From Bog-756 sp052326605 (GTDB taxonomy: Bacteria; Actinomycetota; Acidimicrobiia; Acidimicrobiales; RAAP-2): 64,000 nucleotides of DNA. Every line of letters begins with the position of its first letter. The stretch's first letter is position 1. A model generated the notes under the pieces. The model made no database searches. It saw only the letters and a program-made list of their open reading frames with translations, and was not told where the DNA came from. Below are positions 50,772 to 59,892 of the stretch, in pieces. Where the stretch lies: the NCBI GenBank assembly GCA_052326605.1, contig JBKQMB010000095.1, forward strand, positions 62,001 through 126,000. The letters are read 5' to 3'. A program made the position numbers and the translations under genes.

Positions 50772-53700
50772 GCCTTGACCACCCAGATCGTCGCCTCCCG
50801 AACGGAGTCGATGTCGTCCAGTCGGAGGAGGGTGCCCTCGTCGGCACCCTCGGGCGGCGTGGTGCGGATGGAGCGGGCCAGGACCTCGCGGCCGATCAGG
50901 TCGAAGAGGGGCGCCAGGTGGTCCAGGCCGACCAGGTAGAGGTGGATCCAGTCCGACACCTCCAGGCCGGTGGCCTTGCGGAGGTCCTGCGCGTGCCGGA
51001 TCACCTCACGGGCCAGGCCGCGCCGTCGGAGGTCCTCGTCGAGGGTCAGGTCGAGGGCCACCACCTCGGCGCCGTCCCGTGACACGGCGAACCCGAACTG
51101 CGCGCGCACGCGCAGTTCGATCTCCTCGCCGCTGAGCTCGATCGGCCCGTCGCCGAGTTGGACGACGACCGGGCGACCGGCAGCGATGTCGGCCGCGGCC
51201 GCAGCCCCGTCCACCGAGCCCATGGCCGCCCGCAGTTGCTGCACCCGTGCCCCGAGGCGTGGCCCGAGCAGCTTGAAGTTGGGGACCAGCTCATAGGCCA
51301 GCACGTCGCCGAGCTCACCGGTGGCCTCCACCACGTCCACGTTCAGCTCGTCCTCCACCACGCCCGCAGGCGGCGTCGGGCTGCCGGGCGGCAGGTAGAC
51401 CAGGGCGCGGGCCAACGGCTGGCGGACCTTGATCCCGGCCTCGGAGCGGGCGGCACGGCCGAGGGACGAGAGGCGCCTGGCCAGCGCCATCCCCTCGTCG
51501 AGCTCAGGGTCGAGGGCCTCGCGGTAGCCGGGGGGCCAGTCGGCCAGGTGGACCGAGTCGTCCTCGGCGGCACCGGTGAGGTCACGCCACATCCGGTCGG
51601 CCACGAACGGGCACATCGGGGCCATCAGGCGTGCCACCACGACCAGCACTTCGTGGAGGGTGGCCTGGGCGCCCAGCGCATCGGCCGGGTCGGCGCCGGG
51701 ATCGGTGCGCCAGAAACGGCGCCGGCTACGGCGCACGTACCAGTTCGAGACATCGTCGATGAGCTCGGAGACGGCGGTGGCGGCGGGGAATGGCTCGTAG
51801 GCGTCGAGCGCCTCGGTGGCCGCAACCACGGTGGCGTACAGGCGGGACCGCATCCACCGGTCGAGCACCGACCGGTCCACGGGCGCGGGAATGGCGGGGT
51901 CGGACGGATCGAAGTCGTTGAGCGAGGCGTAGGTGGTGAAGAACGACCAGGTGTTCCACAGCGTCAGCAGCGTGTCCCTCATGGCCGCGTCGATGACCTC
52001 GAAGCTGACCCGGGTCGGCGTCCACGGCGAGCCCTGGGAGAACATCCACCAGCGCAGCGGGTCCGCGCCCCGGGTGGAGAGGATCTCCCAGGGGTCGATC
52101 ACATTCCCGATGCTCTTGGACATCTTGCGCCCGTCGGCGTCGACGATGTGCCCGAGGCACAACACGTTGCGGTAAGGGGTCGAGTCCCGCACCAGGGTAT
52201 TGACCGCCAACAACGAGTAGAACCAGCCGCGGGTCTGGTCGATGGCCTCGCAGATGAAGTCGGCCGGATAGACGAACTGCTCCGCCGATCCCGCGGCCAA
52301 CGGATAGCCCCACTGCGCCGAGGGCATCGAACCCGAGTCGAACCAGGCGTCGATGACCGGCTCCACCCGCCGCATGACCGGAGCGTCGGCGGTCCCGGCA
52401 GCACGGTCGTCCCCGTCCGCCCCGGCAGCTGAGCATTCCGGGCACGGAAACGTCACCTCGTCGATGCCCGGTCGATGGGGGTCCACGTCCGAGACGTCCC
52501 GTCCGGCCAGTTCGGAGAGCTCCGCCAGTGATCCCACGCAGTGGGCGTGGCCCTCCTCGCACCGCCAGACGGGAAGCGGGGTGCCCCAGAACCGGTCGCG
52601 CGAGAGGGCCCAGTCGACGTTGTTCGACAGCCACTCCCCCATCCGCCCGTCACGGATGTGCTCGGGGTGCCACCCGATGGCCTGGTTCTGGGCCACCAGG
52701 TCGGCCTTGCGTTCGGAGGTCCGGATGTACCAACTGGGCTTGCCCCAGTAGATGAGGGCCGTGCTGCACCTCCAGCAGTGCGGGTACGGATGGACATGGG
52801 GATGGCGGCGGAACAGGCGCCCGGCCGCCTCGAGGCGATCGTTGACGGTGCCGTTCGTATCCCGCACGGGCTGGCCGGCCAGCCAGGCCACCGCGTCGGT
52901 GAAACGCCCGTCGGGCCCCACCGGGTTCAACGTGGGGAGATCGGCCTCGCGCCCGACCTGCCGGTCGATCTCGCCGAAGGCGGGAGCGAGGTGGACGATG
53001 CCGGTCCCCTCGTCGGCCTCGACGAACGCCCCGCCGACCACCCGCCATCCGTGGAGGCCGGCCGACCCCGGTACCGGCGACAGGTCGTCGAACGGCCGCT
53101 CGTAGAGGAGGCCCACCAGGTCGCGCCCGGGCACGGTCCGCTCGACGGAGGCGCCTTCGCCGAAGACCTGCTCCACCAGTTCCGCAGCCACGATGGCATC
53201 ACCGACGATGGCGTACTCGAGGTCGGGACCGACCGCGGCACCGGTGTTGGACAGCAGGGTCCACGGGGTGGTGGTCCACACCACCAGGGCCAGCCCTTCG
53301 AGCGAGCTCCGCCCGACGGTGGCGCGCAGCCGCTCGGCGGCATCCCCCTCGTCCCGCAGAGGGAACAGAACATAGGCCGACTCGTCCTCCACCTCGCGGT
53401 AGACGTCGGGCTGGCCCAGCTCGTGGCTGCTGAGGGCGGTACCGCAGCGGGGACAGTAGGGGACCACCTTGATGTCCTCGTAGAGCAGGCCCTGGTCCCA
53501 GAGGCTCTTCAGGTTCCACCACACCGACTCGACGTACTCCGGCGAGAACGTCCAGTAGGCGGCATCGATGTCGATCCAGTACCCGATGCGCTCGGTGAGG
53601 CTCTTCCACTCGTCCACGTAGTTGCGGACCGAGGCGCGGCAGAGCCGGGTGAACTCGGCGATGCCCACCTCCTCTTCGATCTGCCGCTTGGCGGTGATGC

Positions 53701-54001
53701 CCAGCTGCTTTTCGACCTCGACCTCCACGGGAAGGCCATGGGTGTCCCATCCGGCCTTGCGCGGGACCGCGTAGCCCCGCATCGTCCGGTACCGGCAGAA
53801 CAGGTCCTTGTAGACCCGGGCCCACACGTGGTGCAGCCCGGGCCTGCCATTGGCCGTCGGGGGGCCCTCGTAGAAGACCCAGGGCTCTGCTCCGGCCCGG
53901 AGCTCGACGGAGCGCTCGAACACACGGTGCTCACCCCAACGAGCCAGCTCCTCGGCTTCGAGGGCGGTGAAATCGGCGGTGGCGGGAACCGGGCGGAACA
54001 A
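50768..54001 (-). CDS. ileS: Isoleucyl-tRNA synthetase
   Basis: Class I synthetase charging tRNA(Ile) with isoleucine. The HIGH-equivalent lies in PPTANGRPGLHHVWAR and the KMSKS loop in GRKMSKSIGNVIDP; RYRTMRGYAVPRKAGWDTHGLPVE is cut to GYAVPRKAGWDTHGLPVE, diagnostic for IleS. An editing domain and the anticodon-binding region are complete; 1077 aa fits the eukaryote-like long form. I place the start at TTG 54001, where AGGAGGT ends 5 nt upstream, instead of an upstream ATG at 54094 with no ribosome-binding site. No T-box leader is visible in the 160 bp upstream. Its stop overlaps the FGGY kinase start. Confidence 0.94.
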   Translation of the reverse strand: MFRPVPATADFTALEAEELARWGEHRVFERSVELRAGAEPWVFYEGPPTANGRPGLHHVWARVYKDLFCRYRTMRGYAVPRKAGWDTHGLPVEVEVEKQLGITAKRQIEEEVGIAEFTRLCRASVRNYVDEWKSLTERIGYWIDIDAAYWTFSPEYVESVWWNLKSLWDQGLLYEDIKVVPYCPRCGTALSSHELGQPDVYREVEDESAYVLFPLRDEGDAAERLRATVGRSSLEGLALVVWTTTPWTLLSNTGAAVGPDLEYAIVGDAIVAAELVEQVFGEGASVERTVPGRDLVGLLYERPFDDLSPVPGSAGLHGWRVVGGAFVEADEGTGIVHLAPAFGEIDRQVGREADLPTLNPVGPDGRFTDAVAWLAGQPVRDTNGTVNDRLEAAGRLFRRHPHVHPYPHCWRCSTALIYWGKPSWYIRTSERKADLVAQNQAIGWHPEHIRDGRMGEWLSNNVDWALSRDRFWGTPLPVWRCEEGHAHCVGSLAELSELAGRDVSDVDPHRPGIDEVTFPCPECSAAGADGDDRAAGTADAPVMRRVEPVIDAWFDSGSMPSAQWGYPLAAGSAEQFVYPADFICEAIDQTRGWFYSLLAVNTLVRDSTPYRNVLCLGHIVDADGRKMSKSIGNVIDPWEILSTRGADPLRWWMFSQGSPWTPTRVSFEVIDAAMRDTLLTLWNTWSFFTTYASLNDFDPSDPAIPAPVDRSVLDRWMRSRLYATVVAATEALDAYEPFPAATAVSELIDDVSNWYVRRSRRRFWRTDPGADPADALGAQATLHEVLVVVARLMAPMCPFVADRMWRDLTGAAEDDSVHLADWPPGYREALDPELDEGMALARRLSSLGRAARSEAGIKVRQPLARALVYLPPGSPTPPAGVVEDELNVDVVEATGELGDVLAYELVPNFKLLGPRLGARVQQLRAAMGSVDGAAAAADIAAGRPVVVQLGDGPIELSGEEIELRVRAQFGFAVSRDGAEVVALDLTLDEDLRRRGLAREVIRHAQDLRKATGLEVSDWIHLYLVGLDHLAPLFDLIGREVLARSIRTTPPEGADEGTLLRLDDIDSVREATIWVVKA

Positions 54002-54163
54002 CGGGTACCTCCTCTCGAGTCGGGTGGGGCGGGTCGGGCCGGAGGTGTTGCCGGGCCCGGTGGGGACGATCCCGCACGGGCGGACCCGACGCAACCGGAT
54101 CGTTTCGACCCCGGCACAGGTGCGGACCAGATACTACGGTCGCCCAGGGTCCACAATTGACCT

Positions 54164-55024
54164 GTGCCCGAACTACCCGAGGTGGAGGCCCTCACGTCGG
54201 TCCTGGCGCGCCGCATGGCCGCCAAGCGCATCGACCGGTGCGAGCTGGCCTCGTTCGCCGCCCTGAGGACGGTGGCACCGGCGCTCCGCGATCTGGTCGG
54301 GCGCACCGTCGTCGACGTCCGGCGCCGGGGGAAGTACGTCTGCGTCGGGTGCGGTGACCTGTGGCTGGTCCTCCACCTGGCCCGGGGCGGATGGGTCCGG
54401 TGGTACGACGAGGTGCCCGCCGGCACCGCCCGGCCGAGCCGGAGCCCGCTCGCACTGCGGGTGGGGCTCGACGACGGCTCCGGTTTCGATGTCACCGAGA
54501 TGGGCACCGAGAAGCGTCTGGCCCTGTGGGTGGTGGGCTCACCGGAGGAGGTGGTGCCCCTCGCCGCGCTGGGCGTCGATCCGTTGGGACCCGACTTCAC
54601 CACCGACCGCCTGTCCGCGCTTCTGGCCGACACGTCGGCGACCGTCAAGACCGCCCTGACCACCCAGCCGCTGATCGCCGGTGTGGGCAACGCCTACTCG
54701 GACGAGGCCCTGCACCGCGCCCGGCTCTCGCCCTTCAAGCGAGCCGACAAGCTCGACCCGGCCGAGGTGGCCCGCCTGCACGACGCACTGCGAGCAGTGC
54801 TCGGCGAGGCCGTGCAGCGGTCGGCGGGCCTCGAACCCTCCGAGCTGAAGGGCGACAAGAAGCAGGGCCTGCAGGTCCACGGTCGAACCGGCCGACCCTG
54901 CCCGGTGTGCGGCGACACCATCCGGCAGGTGTCCTTCGCAACCAGATCGCTGCAGTACTGCCCCACCTGCCAGACCGGGGGCAAGGCCCTGGCCGACCGC
55001 CGACTGTCCCGCCTCCTCAAGTAG
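54164..55024 (+). CDS. Fpg/Nei-family DNA glycosylase/AP lyase
   Basis: A 286-residue base-excision enzyme. The N-terminus MPELPEVEAL gives the catalytic Pro and Glu after Met removal, Lys57 corresponds to the conserved base-contacting lysine, and the C-terminal zinc finger is CPVCGDTIRQVSFATRSLQYCPTCQ, read here as CPVCGDTI and YCPTCQTGGK. The helix-two-turn-helix region AGVGNAYSDEALH is present. It removes oxidised bases such as 8-oxoguanine or pyrimidine lesions. The GTG at 54164 has no Shine-Dalgarno, so it may be leaderless. It is divergent from ileS. Confidence 0.88.
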   Translation: MPELPEVEALTSVLARRMAAKRIDRCELASFAALRTVAPALRDLVGRTVVDVRRRGKYVCVGCGDLWLVLHLARGGWVRWYDEVPAGTARPSRSPLALRVGLDDGSGFDVTEMGTEKRLALWVVGSPEEVVPLAALGVDPLGPDFTTDRLSALLADTSATVKTALTTQPLIAGVGNAYSDEALHRARLSPFKRADKLDPAEVARLHDALRAVLGEAVQRSAGLEPSELKGDKKQGLQVHGRTGRPCPVCGDTIRQVSFATRSLQYCPTCQTGGKALADRRLSRLLK

Positions 55025-55087
55025 CCGGGCAGCCGGCGAACTCGCCACAGCCGTGCGTCACCGGACGCCATCGAGGACAATGACGGC

Positions 55088-55720
55088 ATGCCCGACCTCT
55101 TCTCCCTCGAGGGACGCCACGTCCATCTGCTGCCCCTGGACCTGGGGCACGTCGACGGGCTGCTGGCCGCAGCCACCGCGGACCGCACGACGTTCGCGTT
55201 CACCCCGGTGCCGTGGGATCGGCCGAGCATGACCGCCTACGTGGGGGCGGCCCTGGCCCAACGGGAGTCCGGCGACCAGTTCCCCTTCGTCACCTGGTCG
55301 GTCGACGCCGCACGCGTGGTGGGCTCCACCCGCTTCTACGAGCTCACCCCCTGGAACTGGTCGTCGCTCTACCCGGGCTCGGACGCCCGGCGACGGCACG
55401 GCCGGCCCGACATCGCCAGCATCGGGTACACATGGCTGGACCCTTCCGCCCAACGATCGCCGATCAACACCGAGGCCAAGCTGTTGATGATGGCCCACGC
55501 CTTCGAACAGTGGGAGGTGCGCGCCGTCCGGTTCCAGACCGACGCCCGCAATGCGCGCTCGCGGGCGGCCATCGAGCGCCTGGGCTGCTCCCTCGACGGC
55601 GTGATCCGGGCCGAACGGCCCGCGTCGGACGGCACCGTCCGGGACACCGCCACCTTCTCCATGCTGGCCGGCGAATGGCCGGTGCACCGGCGACGCCTTC
55701 TCGAACGGCTCGGCCGGTAG
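55088..55720 (+). CDS. GNAT-family N-acetyltransferase (RimJ/RimL-like)
   Basis: A 210-residue GNAT with the RimJ/RimL layout: LEGRHVHLLPLDLGHVDGL at the N-terminus, and acetyl-CoA-binding elements in INTEAKLLMMAHAFEQWEVRAVRFQTDARN, seen here as EAKLLMMAHAFEQ and VRFQTDARNARS, ending AIERLGCSLDGVIR. It lies 63 bp after the Fpg gene on the same strand and may be co-transcribed. The acceptor (a protein, amine or antibiotic) is unknown. Confidence 0.83.
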   Translation: MPDLFSLEGRHVHLLPLDLGHVDGLLAAATADRTTFAFTPVPWDRPSMTAYVGAALAQRESGDQFPFVTWSVDAARVVGSTRFYELTPWNWSSLYPGSDARRRHGRPDIASIGYTWLDPSAQRSPINTEAKLLMMAHAFEQWEVRAVRFQTDARNARSRAAIERLGCSLDGVIRAERPASDGTVRDTATFSMLAGEWPVHRRRLLERLGR

Positions 55721-56038
55721 CCGACCCCGGCGCCCGTTCGGAGGGGCTCGGCCGGTGGACGATCGGAGGGTGCCCATGCAACGACGCAACGTCCACGGCC
55801 GGTGCGCCACCCGCCATGTTGCCCTTCCCTCTGGACCCCCCACTCGATGGCTGCTAACTTGGAGTAGGTTATTCCTAGTTTATTAGTAGGTATATAGGTA
55901 AAGCTGACTCTTGGGTCTCACCCGTCCGGGTGGATCCGATCGTTACCGAGAGGCCGAACTTCTGTGAACCAGCGGCAGGGTGGGCAGTTCGGAACCGACC
56001 CAGGACCACGCCGGCGCCCGTCAATCTGGAGGATTCCC
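55721..56038. other. Upstream region of the sulfonate/nitrate-type ABC operon
   Basis: About 318 bp without a supported gene. An AT-rich island at 55855-55905 stands out in the GC-rich context and contains a 25-bp dyad at 55870-55894. A weak -35 (TTGGAG 55859-55864) and a TATTAG 16 bp later overlap it. Confidence 0.45.
55870..55894. promoter_or_regulatory. 25-bp AT-rich dyad TATTCCTA-N9-TAGGTATA
   Basis: The arms TATTCCTA (55870-55877) and TAGGTATA (55887-55894) are complementary at 7 of 8 positions. The dyad lies at the likely promoter of the ABC import operon about 145 bp upstream of its first gene. Its size suits an Rrf2-type dimer, and an Rrf2 gene lies at 62499, but no link is proven. 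Confidence 0.5.
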
Positions 56039-57139
56039 GTGCACGCCTTGTCCCCACGCCCACTTCGGCCCCGCCGATTCGTGCTGGTCGCCGCGGTGGT
56101 CGGCGTCGCCCTGACCGCAACCGCCTGCAGTTCGGGCTCGGGGAGCTCCGTCACCACCGCAGGCGGCGGCAGCACGTCGACGACGTCCAACGCCCCGGTG
56201 ACGCTGCGACTGGGTTACCTCACCAACCTGACCCATGCGACCCCATTGGTCGGCCTTCAGCAGGGCATCTTCGCCAAGAACCTCCCGTCCGCCGTCACCC
56301 TTCAGACCTCCACCTACAACGCCGGCCCCGCCGAGGTGACGGCCCTGCTGGCCGGATCGCTCGACGCCGCCTACATGGGGCCGAACTCGGCCATCAACGC
56401 CTACACCCAGGGCAAGAAGTCCATCCGGATCATCTCGGGAGCCACGTCCGGCGGTGCCGCCCTGGTGGTCTCCCCGTCGATCACCACCGCGTCCCAACTC
56501 AAGGGCAGGACCATCGCCACGCCACAGCTCGGCAACACCCAGGACGTGGCGCTGCGCACCTGGCTCGCCAAGCAGGGGCTGACCTTCCCCGGGCCGAACG
56601 GGGGCAGCGGTGAGGTCGACATCCTCCCCGAGGACAATGCCACCACGTTGACCTCCTTCGAAGCCGGCTCCATCGCCGGCGCCTGGGTCCCCGAGCCGTG
56701 GGCGACGCGGATGGTCACCGAGGGCGGCGGTCACGTGCTGGTGAACGAGAAGACACAGTGGCCCAACGGTCGGTTCTCCACCACGCTCCTGGTGGTCAGC
56801 TCCAACTTCCTGACCGCCCATCCCGCGGTGGTCACCGGCCTCCTCAAGGGCCAGCTCGCCACCACCGCCTTCCTCAACGCCTCGCCCACCGAGGCCCAGG
56901 CCGACGCCAACACCGAGTTGGCCACGCTGACCGGCAAGCCGCTGAAGGCCGGCGAGGTCGCCACGGCGTGGTCGAACATGACCTTCACCAACGATCCCAT
57001 CGCCTCGTCCATCCTCGCCGACCTGGTCCACGCCAAGGCGGCCGGGTTCCCAACTTCGAACATCAGCGGGATCTTCGACCTGGGACCGATCAACCAGGTG
57101 CTGGTCGGCGAAGGCAAGGCGAAGTTGGCCGGAGCATGA
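56039..57139 (+). CDS. ABC importer substrate-binding lipoprotein (SsuA/TauA/NrtA type)
   Basis: A 366-residue lipoprotein: LTATACSSGSG gives the lipobox with Cys as the lipidated residue. The mature domain has LRLGYLTNLTHATPLVGLQQGIF and FEAGSIAGAWVPEPWATRM, characteristic of the NMT1/SsuA family that binds nitrate, sulfonates, taurine or related compounds. The GTG at 56039 has GGAGG 6 nt upstream; an in-frame ATG at 55964 would add an unlikely 25-residue leader. The ATP-binding gene starts 4 nt before the end of this gene (ATGA). The AT-rich dyad upstream may control the operon. No sulfonate oxygenase lies nearby. Confidence 0.87.
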   Translation: MHALSPRPLRPRRFVLVAAVVGVALTATACSSGSGSSVTTAGGGSTSTTSNAPVTLRLGYLTNLTHATPLVGLQQGIFAKNLPSAVTLQTSTYNAGPAEVTALLAGSLDAAYMGPNSAINAYTQGKKSIRIISGATSGGAALVVSPSITTASQLKGRTIATPQLGNTQDVALRTWLAKQGLTFPGPNGGSGEVDILPEDNATTLTSFEAGSIAGAWVPEPWATRMVTEGGGHVLVNEKTQWPNGRFSTTLLVVSSNFLTAHPAVVTGLLKGQLATTAFLNASPTEAQADANTELATLTGKPLKAGEVATAWSNMTFTNDPIASSILADLVHAKAAGFPTSNISGIFDLGPINQVLVGEGKAKLAGA

Positions 57140-57984
57140 CCTCGGTGGCCTCTGCCCCCACCCGGGGGCAGAGGGAACGGGCACCATCGGTCCGCCTGTC
57201 CCACCTGTCGAAGCGGCACGGGGACGCGGCCACCGGGGTGGTGGCCCTCCAGGACATCTCCCTCGCCGTGGCCCCGGGTGAGTTCGTGTGCCTGGTCGGC
57301 GCCTCGGGATGCGGGAAGACCACGCTTCTCAACCTGGTCGCCGGTCTCGACCGGCCGAGCGTGGGGTCCGTGGAGGTCGCCCCAGCCGCCTCGGACACCG
57401 AAGGGGCGCCCACGGGCAGGGCCCAGGTCCGCCGGGCCGGCGGCGCGGCCGCCGCCATGCTGTTCCAGGATTCGGCCCTCTTCCCCTGGCTCACGGTGGC
57501 AGCCAACGTGGAGCTTCCCCTCCGGCTGCGCGGCGTCGGGAAGACCGAGCGCCGTGCGGTCGCCGACGACCTGCTCGAACGGGTCCACCTCGGCGGCTTC
57601 GGCCAGAAGCGCCCCCACGAGCTGTCCGGGGGCATGCGCCAACGGGCGGCGCTGGCCCGTGCCCTGGCCCAGGACGCCGAGCTGCTGCTGATGGACGAGC
57701 CCTTCGGAGCGCTCGACGCCATCACCCGTGACCTGCTCCATGACGAGCTCGAGTCGCTGTGGATGGACCGGGGGTTCACCGTGCTCTTCGTCACCCACAA
57801 CGTGCGCGAAGCGGCGCGGCTCGGCGACCGCATCGTCCTCCTCACCAGCCGGCCGGGTCGGGTGGCCGCCACCTTCCCCGTCGGGCTGGACCGTCCCCGA
57901 CGGATCGACTCCGCCGAGATCGCCGCTCTGGCGGCCACGGTCACCGACCAGCTGCGATCGGAGGTGGGCCGGCATGGCCATTGA
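57136..57984 (+). CDS. ABC importer ATP-binding protein (SsuB type)
   Basis: A 282-residue ATPase: Walker A GASGCGKTTLL, Q-loop FQDSALFPWLTV, signature LSGGMRQRAALARAL and Walker B LLLMDEPFGALDAITR with the H-loop THNVREAARL. This is the TauB/SsuB group. A spacer of about 40 residues (Pro/Ala/Gly-rich) lies between Walker A and the Q-loop. The ATG overlaps the binding-protein stop by 4 nt; the permease gene overlaps its end by 11 nt, so the three genes form one coupled operon. Confidence 0.92.
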   Translation: MTSVASAPTRGQRERAPSVRLSHLSKRHGDAATGVVALQDISLAVAPGEFVCLVGASGCGKTTLLNLVAGLDRPSVGSVEVAPAASDTEGAPTGRAQVRRAGGAAAAMLFQDSALFPWLTVAANVELPLRLRGVGKTERRAVADDLLERVHLGGFGQKRPHELSGGMRQRAALARALAQDAELLLMDEPFGALDAITRDLLHDELESLWMDRGFTVLFVTHNVREAARLGDRIVLLTSRPGRVAATFPVGLDRPRRIDSAEIAALAATVTDQLRSEVGRHGH

Positions 57985-58951
57985 ACCGCCGATGACCACA
58001 GACGGGCTCGACCTGCCCGGACCCGTTGTCGGGGCACGGCCACATGGCGGGTCGCACGCCGGCTCCGCGCCGGGAGGTACGTCGACCGGTTCCGCGGCGC
58101 CGTCGCTGGACCAGGCGCTGGCCGGTCTCGACGCCCTCGACGAGGCCGGTCCTCCGGCCAGGGATCGCCTCTCGCGGCGCCTGTGGCGGGCCACCTGGCC
58201 CAAGCTCATTGCCTTCGGGATCATCCTGCTGGTCTGGCAGATCGCCGTGTGGGCCCACTGGAGGCCGTACATCCTCCAGACACCGTCCACCGTTGCCCGT
58301 CAACTGTGGGAGCTGCTGGGGACATCCCTCTTCTGGCAGGCCTGCTGGGCCACCGCCCAACAGGCCGTGCTCGGCTACGCCCTGGTAATCCTCATCGGGG
58401 CCATCGTCGGCACGGCGGTGGCCCGGGTTCCCGTGCTGCGAGCCGGCATCGGTTCGCTGATCACCGGCATGCAGACCATGCCGTCGGTGCTCTGGTACCC
58501 GCTCGCCTTCATGGTCTTCGGCCAGAACGCCAAGGCGATCGTCCTGATGATGGTGCTGGGCGCCGCACCCGCGGTGGCCAACGGCTTCATCAGCGGCATC
58601 GACCAGGTCCCTCCGGTGCTGCTCCGGGCCGGCTGGATCCTCGGGGCCAGGGGACTCTCCCTCGAGCGCCACGTGGTGTTGCCCGCCGCCTTCCCGAGCG
58701 TTCTCGGGGGCCTCAAGCAGGGGTGGGCCTTCGCTTGGCACGCGTTGATGGCCGGTGAGTTCCTCATCTTGGTGAACCCGCTCAGCCTCGGTGGCCGAAC
58801 GGTCAACGCACTGACCCAGAACGACTTCCCCGTGGTGGTGGCGATGATGATCGTCATCGTGTTCATCGGCATCATGGTGGACGTGGCCTTCACCCGGGTG
58901 AACACCTCGGTACGTCGCCGCTACGGCCTCCTCGACGCCTTCACTCGCTGA
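57974..58951 (+). CDS. ABC importer permease (SsuC/TauC type)
   Basis: A 325-residue inner-membrane permease of the nitrate/sulfonate group. An unusual N-terminal extension of about 65 Gly/Ala/Pro-rich residues precedes the first membrane segment (LIAFGIILLVWQIAVWAHW). The EAA-loop signature lies in ARGLSLERHVVLPAAFPSVLGGLK. FVVMQTMPSVLWYPLAF-like MQTMPSVLWYPLAFMVFG is conserved. The ATG at 57974 is preceded by GGAGG, 8-12 nt upstream. It closes the three-gene importer. Confidence 0.9.
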   Translation: MAIEPPMTTDGLDLPGPVVGARPHGGSHAGSAPGGTSTGSAAPSLDQALAGLDALDEAGPPARDRLSRRLWRATWPKLIAFGIILLVWQIAVWAHWRPYILQTPSTVARQLWELLGTSLFWQACWATAQQAVLGYALVILIGAIVGTAVARVPVLRAGIGSLITGMQTMPSVLWYPLAFMVFGQNAKAIVLMMVLGAAPAVANGFISGIDQVPPVLLRAGWILGARGLSLERHVVLPAAFPSVLGGLKQGWAFAWHALMAGEFLILVNPLSLGGRTVNALTQNDFPVVVAMMIVIVFIGIMVDVAFTRVNTSVRRRYGLLDAFTR

Positions 58952-59120
58952 CCCCGCCGACCCCGGCGCCACGGAGTGCCGGCAGCGACGTCGCCCGATG
59001 ATGCCCACAGTAGAGTTCGGTCCGAGCCGGACCAGGGGCAGCCGGCCTGTGCGAGGGCCAAGTGCGAGGTCGACACGGTGCGGCTTCCAGGCCGTGCCCG
59101 GTAACGGGAGGCTGCGAGGG

Positions 59121-59891
59121 ATGACGCTCACCGACGAGGCATCACCGGACGCGACCGCTTCACCCTCCGGGCCGGCGGCCCGTGCCGTCGGGCTCGTCAA
59201 GACCTACGGCACGAGCAACACGGTCGTCCGCGCCCTGGACGGCGTCGACATCGCCTTCGAGCGGGGTCACTTCACGGCCGTCATGGGACCGTCGGGCTCG
59301 GGCAAGTCGACCCTCATGCACTGCATGGCAGGCCTCGACACCCCGACCTCCGGTCAGGTCTTCGTCGGCGACCAGGAGATCAGCGCCCTCGATGATTCCG
59401 GGCTGACCAGGCTCCGGCGGGACCGGATCGGCTTCGTGTTCCAGTCGTTCAATCTGGTGCCGACCTTGACCGCCCGGGAGAACATCCTGCTCCCGGCCGA
59501 CCTGGCCGGGCGTCGGGTCGACCCGGGTTGGTTCGACGAGCTGGTCGAACAGCTGGCCATCGGCGACCGGCTGGCGCACCGGCCGAGCGAGCTGTCGGGG
59601 GGCCAGCAGCAACGCGTGGCGTGCGCCCGGGCGCTGATCGGGCGGCCCGATCTGATCTTCGCCGACGAGCCCACCGGCAACCTCGACTCCAATGCCTCCG
59701 CCGAACTGCTCGCCTTCCTGCGCCGCTCGGTGACCGAGTTCGGCCAGACCATCGCCATGGTGACCCACGACCCGCGCGGGGCGGCCCAGGCCGATCGGGT
59801 GGTCTTCCTCGCCGACGGCAACATCGTCGGCGACCTGGCTGCGCCCACCGCCGAGGCCGTGCTCGAGCAGATGAAGGTGCTGGGGAACTGA
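59121..59891 (+). CDS. ABC exporter ATP-binding protein (LolD/MacB type)
   Basis: A 256-residue ATPase: Walker A GPSGSGKSTLMH, Q-loop VFQSFNLVPTLTA, signature LSGGQQQRVACARAL and Walker B LIFADEPTGNLDS with MVTHDPRGA. ADEPTGNLD is the hallmark of the LolD/MacB group, which works with FtsX-like permeases. The ATG at 59121 has GGGAGG 9 nt upstream; an open frame extends to 58998 without domain content. The permease gene starts at 59893, one base after the stop. Lipoproteins, antibiotics or peptides are possible cargo. Confidence 0.92.
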   Translation: MTLTDEASPDATASPSGPAARAVGLVKTYGTSNTVVRALDGVDIAFERGHFTAVMGPSGSGKSTLMHCMAGLDTPTSGQVFVGDQEISALDDSGLTRLRRDRIGFVFQSFNLVPTLTARENILLPADLAGRRVDPGWFDELVEQLAIGDRLAHRPSELSGGQQQRVACARALIGRPDLIFADEPTGNLDSNASAELLAFLRRSVTEFGQTIAMVTHDPRGAAQADRVVFLADGNIVGDLAAPTAEAVLEQMKVLGN

Positions 59892-59892
59892 G

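Noticed and set aside
54002..54163. T-box riboswitch upstream of ileS
   Set aside because: The 160-bp gap is too short for a stem I and I could not find the conserved T-box sequence or a specifier loop.
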